From Marivirga arenosa (GTDB lineage: Bacteria > Bacteroidota > Bacteroidia > Cytophagales > Cyclobacteriaceae), in assembly GCF_030503895.2 (NCBI RefSeq), contig NZ_CP129970.2, positions 1,428,001 through 1,492,000 of the forward strand: a stretch of 64,000 bases of DNA. The letters run 5' to 3'. The stretch's first letter is position 1; each line of letters opens with the position of its first letter. Below the pieces are notes generated by a model, which ran no database searches, had not been told where the DNA came from, and worked only from the letters and a program-made list of their open reading frames with translations. The position numbers were made by a program, and so were the translations under genes. Positions 42,709-52,222 of the stretch are shown here, one piece after another.

Positions 42709-43809
42709 ATGAAGCTTCAAAATATCCGCTTAGCCCAATTCAAAAACTATTCACAGGCAAATTTCACTTTTGCTGATGGAATTAATTGCTTTTTAGGCCG
42801 TAACGGAATTGGTAAAACCAACTTATTGGATGCTATCTATTATCTGGCATTTACCAAAAGTGCTTTCAATGCAGTAGATAAAGATAATATCATGCATGAT
42901 GAAAGCTTTTTCTCCATTAAAGCACAGTTTGAAGCGGATGAAAGAAACATTGAAATGCTTTGTGCTGTGAAAATGGGGGAGAAGAAATTGATCCGATGGG
43001 CAGGGAAAGAATATGAAAAGTTAAGTGAGCATATTGGGAAATTACCTTTGGTCATGATTATTCCGCAAGACACGGACATCGTGAGGGAAGCCAGTGAAAT
43101 GCGTAGGAAATTCTTTGATAATTTGCTTTGTCAACTTGATCAGGATTATTTAAAAGTATTAGTGAAGTATAATCATTTACTGAAGCAGCGTAATGCTCTA
43201 TTGAAATCCTTCCTTGAGAAAAATCGCTTTTCGGCTGATCAGTTAGCTCCTTATGATGAAATGATGATTCCATTAGGCTTAAAAATTAAGGAAGAACGAG
43301 AAGCCTTGCTGCAAAATTTTCTTCCCATTTTCAAAGAGTTTTATCAAGACCTTTCCGATGGACAAGAGAAAGTAAGTATTCAATATGACACTCAAGTAAA
43401 TGAATCCTTTAATTCTGATTTTAAAAATCAACATCAAAAAGATTTTAGACGAGGGCGCACAACTTTGGGAATTCATAAGGATGATTATCTGTTCCTGTCG
43501 GAAGGAAAGCCAGTGAAAAAATTTGGCTCCCAAGGACAACAAAAATCATTTGTGATTGCCTTAAAATTAGCGCAATTTGAAATGCTGAAAAACGCTAAAG
43601 AACAGAAGCCTTTGCTTTTATTAGATGACATTTTTGATAAATTGGATGATAAACGCATTGCTTATTTGTTAAAAATGATGGCAGATGGTCGCTTTGGGCA
43701 AATATTTTTAACTGATGCCCGACCAGAGAGAAGTAAAAAGTATTTAAAAGATATCACTACCGAAAAGAAATTTTTCGAATTGGATTTAAAACCAGAAGAA
43801 AATGTATAA
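42709..43809 (+). CDS. recF: DNA replication and repair protein RecF
   Basis: From ATG 42709 the protein has 366 residues (an upstream GTG at 42700 adds three). SMC-like ATPase: Walker A GRNGIGKTN (about residues 31-39), signature-like GSQGQQKS (about 272-279) and Walker B LLLLDDIFDKLDD. The N-terminus LQNIRLAQFKNYSQ is the family opening. RecF with RecO and RecR helps load RecA at gaps; RecO is also encoded in this window (58535-59224). The DciA-like gene overlaps its end by eight bases. Confidence 0.95.
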   Translation: MKLQNIRLAQFKNYSQANFTFADGINCFLGRNGIGKTNLLDAIYYLAFTKSAFNAVDKDNIMHDESFFSIKAQFEADERNIEMLCAVKMGEKKLIRWAGKEYEKLSEHIGKLPLVMIIPQDTDIVREASEMRRKFFDNLLCQLDQDYLKVLVKYNHLLKQRNALLKSFLEKNRFSADQLAPYDEMMIPLGLKIKEEREALLQNFLPIFKEFYQDLSDGQEKVSIQYDTQVNESFNSDFKNQHQKDFRRGRTTLGIHKDDYLFLSEGKPVKKFGSQGQQKSFVIALKLAQFEMLKNAKEQKPLLLLDDIFDKLDDKRIAYLLKMMADGRFGQIFLTDARPERSKKYLKDITTEKKFFELDLKPEENV

Positions 43810-44125
43810 GAAGAAAAATCCACATCCTGCCAGTATCAGAAAGTCAGAGGCTACTCCTTTAGGCCAGGTAATTAACGAAATGTTTGATGCTTATCACCTT
43901 AATAAAAAAGTAGATCATACTCAGGTGGTAAACCTATGGCCGAAATTAATGGGAAAAACTATTGCCAATCATACCAAGGGTGTGTTCATGAAAGACAATA
44001 AGCTTTTTATTACGGTTGAATCCAGCGCGCTAAAGCACGAATTGCATATGAACAAAGAAAAAATAATTCATATGTTTAAAGAAAAATTGGGTAAAGAGGT
44101 GGTGAAGGAGATAGTGTTGTTGTGA
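43802..44125 (+). CDS. DUF721/DciA-like protein
   Basis: 107 residues. The DUF721 core is PLGQVINEMFDAYHLNKKVDHTQVVNLWPKLMGKTIANHTKGVFMKDNKLFITVESSALKHEL, here given in parts: LGQVINEMFDAY, VVNLWPKLMGK and LFITVESSALKHEL. This matches DciA, the ancestral helicase loader found in bacteria without DnaC. It overlaps recF by eight bases, an arrangement seen across Bacteroidota. The loader role in this phylum is inferred from the family. Confidence 0.85.
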   Translation: MYKKKNPHPASIRKSEATPLGQVINEMFDAYHLNKKVDHTQVVNLWPKLMGKTIANHTKGVFMKDNKLFITVESSALKHELHMNKEKIIHMFKEKLGKEVVKEIVLL

Positions 44126-44143
44126 TATATAAGGATTGAAATT

Positions 44144-44614
44144 TCACTTATTTGGCCTATTTTTTTTCTCTATATTTTCTTTAATGGTCTGGTAAGGTAT
44201 CTCTATAGCTGAATTATTTAAATATTCATTAATTATAATTTTACCACTGTAAGCCATCTCTTCCAATTTAAATAAACATACCACCTCATTCTCAAACACA
44301 AAAGCAAGATTACTGCCTGTAAAAAGCTTACTTATTGTAAGTAGCTTTTCTCTTCCTTTATTCGTTAGTGTAATTTCAAATCTTCTTAGATTATTTTGAG
44401 TATCAATTTCCATTTTGCTAATTTTTTCGTAATCCCTAATATCAAAAACCGGCCTTTCTGGGATGCATACAAACCTACCTTCGTTAACTACTTTAACTTT
44501 TTTGTAAGGACAGTCTTTTTCTGAAAACTCAAAATAAACTCCATTTTTCTGTTGAGCAAATGAAATTAAAGGCAAGAATGACAACAGTAAAATTTTTAAA
44601 AGTTTGACTTTCAT
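44144..44614 (-). CDS. Exported protein with SecDF P1 head-like domain
   Basis: From ATG 44614 the protein has 156 residues with signal peptide MKVKLLKILLLSFLPLISFA. Residues about 78-135 (RFEITLTNKGREKLLTISKL, then NLAFVFENEVVCLFKLEE and KIIINEYLNN) follow the pattern of the SecD P1 head subdomain. There is no SecD membrane part, so it is a stand-alone copy of the periplasmic head. The N-terminal third has Cys35 and Cys50, which could pair. It follows the secreted TPR gene in the same direction. Function unknown; a lipid or protein partner role is guesswork. Confidence 0.6.
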   Translation of the reverse strand: MKVKLLKILLLSFLPLISFAQQKNGVYFEFSEKDCPYKKVKVVNEGRFVCIPERPVFDIRDYEKISKMEIDTQNNLRRFEITLTNKGREKLLTISKLFTGSNLAFVFENEVVCLFKLEEMAYSGKIIINEYLNNSAIEIPYQTIKENIEKKNRPNK

Positions 44615-44645
44615 ATTTGTTTTCATGGTAAAAGCAAATCTAATT

Positions 44646-45800
44646 CTATTTAAGTAACTGGTCAATAACTGGGAAAACTTGATGATCCTCTGGATAGACT
44701 TTTAAAAATTCTGTCTTAGCAGATGAAAGTAATTCCTTTCCTTTTTCATTGTTTCCGGCTTCTAAATTAATCTTTCCTGTATAGAAGTGTAAGCTCCCTA
44801 GGGTTGCAAAATCCTTTTTATACTTTGGCTTTAGCGATTCAAAATAAGAAAGAAGATCAGTAATATCCGCGTAATCATAATAGGCTTGAATCAGATCATC
44901 ATAGATAGTTGGGTTATCTGTATCAACAAGAAAAAATTGATCTCTCAGTTTCTTTATTTCATCCTTTTTTAAATAGAGGCTAAGATTAATTAATGGCGCA
45001 AGAGTATAATAATCTCCAGGATATATATCATTTGCAATTGTGTAATATTTAAAAGCATTTTCCAAATCCTGTAATTCCTTATATGCTGTTGCTGCAATCT
45101 TTGCAGCGTCAGCTTTATATGCAGGATAATCATATCTTTCAAAGGCTTTTTTAGCGTATTTTATACAATTCTCATGATCATCAATATAAAGGTATGCATA
45201 AGAAAGATTGTAATGACTAGAGGGATAGCCATCTTTCAATTCAATTGATTTTAAAAAATACGGTATACTTTCTTTGAATTGTTGTTTGTTGATTTTTGCG
45301 TAAGCAATTCCATAGGTGCTAAAATAGTCATAAACTTCATTTTCATAGCATTCCTCAAATAACCTTTCAAATTCACTTATACAATCAGCTGCTGACATTG
45401 AGCAGTTACCACAGTTAAGATGCATACTATGATAATACCTGCCAACAGAAAACTTCAATTTGTAGTTTTCAGGATATTTCTCCATAATTGGAGGAGCAAT
45501 AGATGAAACATCCAGAGAGAACATATCGTAGTTCCCTTCTTTACCTCTCAATTCTTCTATTTCTTCTCCGTCTTCAAGGTTTTTCAAAGCAAATAGTTGA
45601 TGACCAATTGACATAATATAATTATCCACACATATATCAATTTTTCTCCTTAAAGCATCAGGCTTTTCATTATTAGGATCAAGCTCATTCAGTAAACTAA
45701 AGGCATCGCTGTATTTACGTTGTTCAACAAGCTCGTCTACTTTATTAAAATCATTTTGCCCACTAAAGGCGATGATAATTGATAGAATTAATATTTTCAT
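44646..45800 (-). CDS. Secreted TPR-repeat protein
   Basis: 384 residues with a short signal peptide (MKILILSIIIAFSG). TPR-type helix pairs run through most of the chain: VDELVEQRKYSDAFSLLNEL, AKINKQQFKESIPYFLKSIELK, YPSSHYNLSYAYLYIDDHENCIKYAKKAF and FKYYTIANDIYPGD. There is a Cys-rich stretch HLNCGNCSMSAADC (about 130-143) between repeats that might bind metal or form disulfides. It probably sits in the periplasm as a scaffold. The SecDF-head gene follows at once. Confidence 0.65.
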   Translation of the reverse strand: MKILILSIIIAFSGQNDFNKVDELVEQRKYSDAFSLLNELDPNNEKPDALRRKIDICVDNYIMSIGHQLFALKNLEDGEEIEELRGKEGNYDMFSLDVSSIAPPIMEKYPENYKLKFSVGRYYHSMHLNCGNCSMSAADCISEFERLFEECYENEVYDYFSTYGIAYAKINKQQFKESIPYFLKSIELKDGYPSSHYNLSYAYLYIDDHENCIKYAKKAFERYDYPAYKADAAKIAATAYKELQDLENAFKYYTIANDIYPGDYYTLAPLINLSLYLKKDEIKKLRDQFFLVDTDNPTIYDDLIQAYYDYADITDLLSYFESLKPKYKKDFATLGSLHFYTGKINLEAGNNEKGKELLSSAKTEFLKVYPEDHQVFPVIDQLLK

Positions 45801-46019
45801 TTCTAATTAAATTATGATATTTTGTTAAGCTATCAATAGATGAGGATATTAGTAATTTAATGACCTTTCATAAATGATTTGATAGCTTATTTTGTGTATA
45901 ATATAAAACTACTTTTAAAGTAGCAGAAATTACTGTATCAGAAAAATAAATAGTTCCTTTCATAAAACCTTAAATAGCATCTTCTATATCCAAATGCAGT
46001 CATGACTTTATTCATATAG

Positions 46020-46874
46020 TTAAGTGTTTTTTCTAGTAATCATTAATTTTTTTGTTGAACTAATAATGTTCCCAATCATTGTTGCTACAATAAACAAACT
46101 GAATATTTGAAAGATTTGAATTAATTGTGCCATTGAAGAAATTGGGCGAACATTACTTAGTAAGAATCCAGTTGTGCATTCTAGCCAAAGATCTTTAAAT
46201 CGAACATTATCGATTGGATTTTCATAAAGATCCAACAATTCTTTTCTTTGTCTTAATTTTTTCTTAACTGCTGACACCATCGTTTCATCAATAATATTGA
46301 ACTCTCCTATAATCTTATTCGGTTTTTTAATATGAGAAATCAAAATTGTTTTAGCTTCGTATCCATTGTGATCTTTACCTAAAGGTCTGGCTAAATTTTT
46401 TTGACGCCTAACTTTTAAATTAAAGTCTTCAAATATAAGATTTGAACCTATTTGAGAATTTTCAATTCGATGATTGAGGGTATCATTTTTATTTATTTCC
46501 AATAAATCTTCCAAAATATTATAATCATCAAAATTCTGGAGTTTTTGACCGATAAGTCGAGTTTGATATCTTAAATATTCTTCACTATATGAATAATTAT
46601 TTCTATCATTTTTAAAAATACTAAAATGAATAATTGGGAAAATGAAAGAAATCAATACTACTAAAGTATACAGTTTAGAAAGATTTTTATATCTCGACTT
46701 ATATACCAAATACCCGTAGGTTATTACTCCAAAAACTGCTAAAAGAAATAATATATTAATTGCATTTGAATCATTATCATTTGCGAAATATTTCAGAATA
46801 ATCACCGCACATACAGATAAAATAAATCCAGTATCATTTCCATATTTCTTGCATTTCTTTCGTTTTTTCGTCAT
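46020..46874 (-). CDS. Unknown membrane protein with a channel-like C-terminal pore module
   Basis: 284 residues. Three N-terminal helices (about 15-30, 40-58, 68-87), a soluble region of about 135 residues, then residues 226-272 (FKDLWLECTTGFLLSNVRPISSM followed by a helix LIQIFQIFSLFIVATMIGN, quoted in parts). This end copies the layout of a K+ channel pore helix, filter and inner helix, but the filter is TTGFLLSNVRP instead of TTVGYGDIVP. The soluble part lies where channels have none. No family name is given. Upstream gap 46875-47258 holds an 8-base hairpin (47042-47060) and a terminator-like stem, otherwise nothing recognised. Confidence 0.5.
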   Translation of the reverse strand: MTKKRKKCKKYGNDTGFILSVCAVIILKYFANDNDSNAINILFLLAVFGVITYGYLVYKSRYKNLSKLYTLVVLISFIFPIIHFSIFKNDRNNYSYSEEYLRYQTRLIGQKLQNFDDYNILEDLLEINKNDTLNHRIENSQIGSNLIFEDFNLKVRRQKNLARPLGKDHNGYEAKTILISHIKKPNKIIGEFNIIDETMVSAVKKKLRQRKELLDLYENPIDNVRFKDLWLECTTGFLLSNVRPISSMAQLIQIFQIFSLFIVATMIGNIISSTKKLMITRKNT

Positions 46875-47200
46875 TTACATTAATCGGATGAATCTAAAAT
46901 TTTTATAAAAACCATAAATTCACTTATTAGGAATTTAATATCGACCTTAATCTGAAATAATTTAAATATTGTCTTTAGGTCTTGGTCTCTAAAGCTTCAA
47001 TTTATAAAAACTTAATAAAAAGGTTAGGATGGTGTGTTATTTTTATGCTTTCAGCATAAATGTGAAATTCCAAATGAAATATAATTTTTTAAAGTTCAAT
47101 CCAACCATTTTAAGATATTGGTTGTCTTTGAAGTAGAAGGTTTTGGTTGAAATCTTTCTGTGGATGGCTGGTTACCGTTCATAGTTTTATGGTTGTAGGC

Positions 47201-47227
47201 GAAAAGGGTAGCATTGCTGCCCTTTTC
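47201..47227. terminator. Terminator-like hairpin after the pirin gene
   Basis: GAAAAGGGTAGCA (47201-47213) / TGCTGCCCTTTTC (47215-47227): 13-base stem with one G-T pair and a one-base centre. It lies 32 bases beyond the pirin stop when read leftwards. The flanking T-run is short. Confidence 0.55.
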
Positions 47228-47258
47228 TGTTTCTACGCAAAATCATAAAACTCAACTC

Positions 47259-47972
47259 TTACCAATCCAATGGTACTTCCATTAAAAGCATTTCTGCATT
47301 TTTATGTGCTTTAATATTTACTTCTTCTAAATCTAAAAGGCCTATGCCATCACGTTTTTCTAATTTTTCACCTCCTACTTCTACTTCACCTTCCAATAAG
47401 AAAAGGAATAAGCCATTATCTTTTTTCTTCAACTCATATTTCTTTTCAAAGCCTTCATCAAAATCGGCTAAATGAAACCAAGCATCTTGATGAATCCAGG
47501 TTTCTACCTCCTCAGCACTAGGGGCCACTACCGTTTGAAAGTTATTTTTTCTTTCTGCTATTGGGTAGCTTACCTGGCCATAACGAGGCTCTACATTTTC
47601 TTTTTTTGGAAACACCCAAATCTGTAAAAATTCAGTTCCTATATCTTTATTAGGATTAAATTCTGAATGGGTAACGCCTGTTCCTGCAGACATCACCTGC
47701 ACATCTCCCTGCTTAATGGTGGATTGATTTCCCATGCTATCCTCATGTGCTAAATCACCTTTCAATGGAATAGAGATGATTTCCATATTATCATGCGGGT
47801 GTTTCGGAAAACCCGTTCCACTTGTGATTTTATCATCGTTCAAAACCCTTAACGCTCCAAAATGAATTCTATTCGGATCATAATATGAAGCAAAACTAAA
47901 AGTATGATGAGTATCTAACCAACCATGGTTAGCATGTCCTCTTGAATCTGCCTTATAAATTATTTTTTCCAT
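47259..47972 (-). CDS. Pirin-family bicupin protein
   Basis: From ATG 47972 the protein has 237 residues; a TTG ten codons upstream is unlikely. The pirin signature is complete: HTFSFASYYDPNRIHFGALRVLNDD, FPKHPHDNMEIISIPLKGDLAHEDS with the iron-binding His residues, and GTGVTHSEFN. Bacterial pirins such as YhhW act as quercetinase-like dioxygenases or bind regulatory proteins. Cytoplasmic. It stands alone on the minus strand. Confidence 0.92.
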   Translation of the reverse strand: MEKIIYKADSRGHANHGWLDTHHTFSFASYYDPNRIHFGALRVLNDDKITSGTGFPKHPHDNMEIISIPLKGDLAHEDSMGNQSTIKQGDVQVMSAGTGVTHSEFNPNKDIGTEFLQIWVFPKKENVEPRYGQVSYPIAERKNNFQTVVAPSAEEVETWIHQDAWFHLADFDEGFEKKYELKKKDNGLFLFLLEGEVEVGGEKLEKRDGIGLLDLEEVNIKAHKNAEMLLMEVPLDW

Positions 47973-48163
47973 CTCTTTAAAATTATATGTAGATACATAC
48001 AATTACGGGCTTAAGAGAAAATAGATGTCATAATCATCAATCAAAATTTTTTTTGTGGTGAAAATCAGATAGAAAGCTTTATTTTTTTTGAAATCAACTT
48101 AGTAGAACTATATTATTTATTAAAATTATTTTATAATTTTAGTCATTACGAAAAACCTAAACT

Positions 48164-49048
48164 ATGAATATGTATTTAAAATCCATTCTATTTGCATGCC
48201 TTTTAGCAATAGTAGCATGCAGCCCTCAAAAGAAAGACTCAAAAGAAGAGAATTCTGAAGCTTTTGAAAAAGCACAGGAAGAAGTAAAAGATAAAATCTC
48301 AGGAGTAGTAAAAGAAATGCCGGCTCCATCAGAAATTCCCTTTCTACTAATGGAAACAGGGGCTGATTTAAACATGAGTTTAATTCATGATGTGAAACTA
48401 GCTAATAATTACAGCTCCAATAATAATGAAGCAGCGGTTAATCTTGGTGTTTATGCTGCCGATATTGGGTATTTAAGTGCTTACGAAAAATCGCAAGAAG
48501 CTCTGAAATATATCACAGAAGTTAGACCTCTAGCTGATCAATTAGCTCTTTCTGGGGCTTTTGATCCGCAAACAGTTGAAAAGTTTGAGAAAAACCTATC
48601 CAATTCAGATTCATTAGCCATGATTGTAAATGAAGCTGTGAATAATGCGGATGATCATTTAAGGAAAACTGATCGGCCAAAAGTTGCGGCTTTATTATTA
48701 GCGGGATCATTTATTGAAGGGCTTTACATTGCCACTGCTTTAGTTGAAAATTACCCGAATGAATTACCTGATGATGCCAGAGCATTGATATTAGTGCCTT
48801 TAGTGGATGTGATCATCAAACAAGAAGAGCCTTTAGTTGACCTGATTGAGCTTTTGGAAAGTGTGGAAGAGGGTGATGAATACATATCTACTTTAGTGGC
48901 TGACTTAAAAGGTTTACAAGCTGAATACAAAAAGTTAAATGTACAGCAATTGATGGATGAAGGAAATGGTGCTGAATTATTGAAAGATGAAACTTTAGAT
49001 AATATCACCAATCAAATGGGAAAAATCCGTGATGATGTAACAGGATGA
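48164..49048 (+). CDS. Conserved alpha-helical lipoprotein
   Basis: 294 residues with a lipobox (FACLLAIVA-Cys), then an acidic linker (KKDSKEENSEAFEKAQEEVKDK) and a long all-helical domain (about 50-290) with segments PFLLMETGADLNMSLIHDV and NLGVYAADIGYLSAYEKSQEALKYI. It resembles a conserved family of Bacteroidota lipoproteins that has no name I can give. A -7-like box (TAATTTTA) stands about 20 bases before the start. Terminator follows. Role unknown; surface or periplasm. Confidence 0.6.
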   Translation: MNMYLKSILFACLLAIVACSPQKKDSKEENSEAFEKAQEEVKDKISGVVKEMPAPSEIPFLLMETGADLNMSLIHDVKLANNYSSNNNEAAVNLGVYAADIGYLSAYEKSQEALKYITEVRPLADQLALSGAFDPQTVEKFEKNLSNSDSLAMIVNEAVNNADDHLRKTDRPKVAALLLAGSFIEGLYIATALVENYPNELPDDARALILVPLVDVIIKQEEPLVDLIELLESVEEGDEYISTLVADLKGLQAEYKKLNVQQLMDEGNGAELLKDETLDNITNQMGKIRDDVTG

Positions 49049-49070
49049 TCAATCATAACCTTAAATAACG

Positions 49071-49113
49071 AAAAGGGTATAGAGCATTCGTTTGTTATCT
49101 GTACCCTTTTTTT
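49071..49113 (+). terminator. Terminator after the helical lipoprotein gene
   Basis: AAAAGGGTA (49071-49079) pairs with TACCCTTTT (49102-49110) around a 22-base loop, followed by TTT. Lies 23 bases after the stop. Confidence 0.7.
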
Positions 49114-49154
49114 CTGCTAATTAAATCTAATCTATACCCATATTAACTTAACCC

Positions 49155-52100
49155 ATGAGTGAAAATCTATTAAAAGCTTTATTAGAATTATTTGCCATTG
49201 TTGCTAAAAAGGGAACCGTAACGGAAGATGAAAGAAATAATGTGAAGAATTTTCTTAGCGAAAATCTTTCAGAAGAATCTGCGGAGCGACACCTGAAAAT
49301 GTTTGATGAATTTACAGATCAGGAAATCGAAAACAGTGATAAAAACATTGATGCCATCTGTAAGAAAATCAACAATGAGTTTACTTATCCACAAAAGATA
49401 ATTCTTGCATTGCAATTAATAGAACTCATTCTAGCAGATGGTGATATAGCAGAAGAGGAAACGGAAATTTTAGACCGAGTTAGTGATAATATTAAATTAC
49501 CCTCTGAAATAATTGCCTACATTCAAACCTTCGCATTAGCGAAAAATATTGAAGACTTTGAATCTGATAAATTCTTAATTGTTGCAAAGAATAATGATAA
49601 AGTTGCGGATGCCACTCATTTTATTCCGCAAGATAATCTGGATGGTTTTTTAGCAATTCTGAAATTATCAGGAGCAGAAATGTATTTTGTAAAATACCTG
49701 GGTACCGCCCAACTTAATATGAATGGTATTGCTTTGAGGAAAAATACCATCACTCTATTTCCTTCGGGCAGCACCATAAAAGGAGACAAATCCCAGACTG
49801 TTTTTTACAGTGATGTAGCCAGCCATTACAAAACTGATGATAGCACTCCTAATATTTCTTTTGTAGCGGACAATATCAGTTTTACATTTCCAAATGGTCA
49901 TAAAGGACTTCATAATGTAAATATTGCCGAAGACACAGGAAGATTGGTGGGCTTGATGGGAGCATCAGGTTCCGGTAAATCAACCTTATTGAATGTATTG
50001 AATGGAAACGAAAAACCCACTGAAGGTAAAGTTGAAATCAATGGGATAGATATCCACAATGAGCCAGAAAAAATAAAAGGTACGATTGGCTATGTTCCTC
50101 AAGATGACTTATTAATTGAAGAACTTACGGTTTATGAAAACTTATATTATGCTGCCAAACTTTGCTTCGATGATAAATCACAATTCGAGATTGAGGAGAT
50201 GGTGTATAAAACACTAGCTTCATTAGGCTTGTCAGAAACCAAAGATTTGAAGGTAGGATCTCCTTTAGAAAAAACCATTAGTGGTGGACAAAGAAAACGA
50301 CTAAATATCGGGCTCGAATTATTACGAGAACCTTCCGTTTTATTTGTAGATGAACCTACCTCGGGTTTATCTTCTCGCGACTCAGAAAACATCATGGACT
50401 TATTAAAAGAGCTGAGTCTAAAAGGAAAGATGGTGTTTGTTGTAATCCACCAACCCTCTTCAGATATATTCCGGATGTTCGATAAGTTGGTGATTTTAGA
50501 TGTAGGTGGTTATCAAATTTATTATGGAAACCCAGTTGAGGCGGTTCTGTATTTTAAGAATCAAATTAATACAATTGATAAAGATCAGGCGGCCTGTATT
50601 GAATGTGGAAATGTTAATCCAGAACAGATTTTCAATATCATTGAAACCAAAGTGGTGAATGAATATGGAAAAGCCACAGATGAACGAAAGATCAGTCCTA
50701 AAAAGTGGTACTCTTTATTCGATAAGCAACTGAATATTCCTAAAGTTGAGAATCCAGACCCTTTACCTGAACCTGAGTTACAAATTCCTAACTGGACGAA
50801 GCAGATAAGCTTATTTTTCAAAAGAGACTTTATGTCCAAACTGGCAAATCGTCAATACTTACTAATAAATTTATTAGAAGCCCCTATTCTAGCACTGCTT
50901 CTAGCATATATAATACGCTATTATCCTGAAAATGAGCAGAGTGAATATTTATTTATTGATAACTCTAATATTCCAGCCTTCTTTTTCATGAGTATTATCG
51001 TGGCTTTATTCATGGGCTTAACCGTAAGTGCTGAGGAAATTATAAAAGACCGAAAAATATTAAAGCGAGAATCCTTTCTGCACTTAAGCCGCAGCAGTTA
51101 TTTATTTTCCAAAATTGGAATTCTGTTTCTATTTTCTGCTGTTCAAACCTTCACTTATGTAATTATTGGTGATCTGATTTTAGAGATTGATGGCATGAGT
51201 TTTACCTATTGGGCTATTCTTTTTAGCACGGCTTGCTTTGCCAATATGCTAGGTTTGAACATCAGTTCAGCATTTAACTCTGCCATTACGATTTATATTT
51301 TGATTCCTATTTTATTAATTCCACAATTAATCCTGAGTGGTGTGGTAGTGAAATTCGATAATTTAAATCCACAAATTACTACTCCTGATCAAGTACCTTT
51401 GGTAGGAGAATTTATGGCATCAAGGTGGGCTTTTGAGGCTTCAATGGTTGCCCAGTTTAAAAGCAATGAATTTGCTGCTCCTTTTTATGAATTGGATAGA
51501 AAAATGGCACAATCTGAGTACAAAACCGTTTACTATATCCCAAGATTAAAATCGACATTAGAATATCTTAATCGTAATCTGGAAAATAAAAATACTCAGG
51601 AATTTAAAGATGCCGTTAACTTGTTGAAGCGCGAAATCGGGATTGAATTGGAGAAAGTAGGAGAGGATAAATTTAATGCTTTTCACAAATTAACTCCTGA
51701 AAAATTCGATAGATGGACTGCAGATAAAACTCTTGTATTTTTAAATACCCTTAGTCGTTATTATAACAACTTTTTTAATGAAGCTAATACCAAAAAGGAA
51801 AGAGCCATTTTTACCTTAACCTCCACACCAGAAAAGAAAGAAGGTTTCGAATATTTACGAGATAATTATTTCAATACAACTGTGGCCACTTTGGTTAAAA
51901 ATACTAATGATGCGAATCGAATAATTGAATACGATAATAAACTGATTCAGAAAATATATCCGGTTTATATGGAACCTCAGCCAGAACACTTATTAGATTT
52001 CCGAACTCAATTTTATGCAGGAGAAAAACATTTTGCAGGTTACATATTTAATACGTTACAATTTAATATTGCCATAATATGGCTCATGAGCATATTATTA

Positions 52101-52175
52101 TATGTAATGTTGTATTATGATGTCCTGAGAAAAATTGTAGGCATGAAAAATCCATTTAGCAAAAAGAAAGGATAA
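49155..52175 (+). CDS. TerB-like domain fused to an ABCG-type transporter
   Basis: 1006 residues in one frame. Residues about 1-135 hold two TerB-type helical repeats (LFAIVAKKGTVTEDERNNV and ILADGDIAEEETEILDRV). Next a linker of about 100 residues, then an ATPase domain with Walker A GASGSGKST (269-277), ISGGQRKR (375-382) and Walker B VLFVDEPTSG (395-404). The membrane part has helices from about 560 to 760, a long soluble insert (about 770-960) and last helices near 970-990. ABCG order (ATPase before membrane) is clear. The substrate is unknown. Fusion of TerB to ABCG is unusual and might serve to sense an ion or a stress signal. The DUF6503-like lipoprotein gene follows closely. Confidence 0.82.
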   Translation: MSENLLKALLELFAIVAKKGTVTEDERNNVKNFLSENLSEESAERHLKMFDEFTDQEIENSDKNIDAICKKINNEFTYPQKIILALQLIELILADGDIAEEETEILDRVSDNIKLPSEIIAYIQTFALAKNIEDFESDKFLIVAKNNDKVADATHFIPQDNLDGFLAILKLSGAEMYFVKYLGTAQLNMNGIALRKNTITLFPSGSTIKGDKSQTVFYSDVASHYKTDDSTPNISFVADNISFTFPNGHKGLHNVNIAEDTGRLVGLMGASGSGKSTLLNVLNGNEKPTEGKVEINGIDIHNEPEKIKGTIGYVPQDDLLIEELTVYENLYYAAKLCFDDKSQFEIEEMVYKTLASLGLSETKDLKVGSPLEKTISGGQRKRLNIGLELLREPSVLFVDEPTSGLSSRDSENIMDLLKELSLKGKMVFVVIHQPSSDIFRMFDKLVILDVGGYQIYYGNPVEAVLYFKNQINTIDKDQAACIECGNVNPEQIFNIIETKVVNEYGKATDERKISPKKWYSLFDKQLNIPKVENPDPLPEPELQIPNWTKQISLFFKRDFMSKLANRQYLLINLLEAPILALLLAYIIRYYPENEQSEYLFIDNSNIPAFFFMSIIVALFMGLTVSAEEIIKDRKILKRESFLHLSRSSYLFSKIGILFLFSAVQTFTYVIIGDLILEIDGMSFTYWAILFSTACFANMLGLNISSAFNSAITIYILIPILLIPQLILSGVVVKFDNLNPQITTPDQVPLVGEFMASRWAFEASMVAQFKSNEFAAPFYELDRKMAQSEYKTVYYIPRLKSTLEYLNRNLENKNTQEFKDAVNLLKREIGIELEKVGEDKFNAFHKLTPEKFDRWTADKTLVFLNTLSRYYNNFFNEANTKKERAIFTLTSTPEKKEGFEYLRDNYFNTTVATLVKNTNDANRIIEYDNKLIQKIYPVYMEPQPEHLLDFRTQFYAGEKHFAGYIFNTLQFNIAIIWLMSILLYVMLYYDVLRKIVGMKNPFSKKKG

Positions 52176-52222
52176 CCAATGCACTAAATGAAACAAAATG
52201 ATAACTTATTAATTTAATGTTC

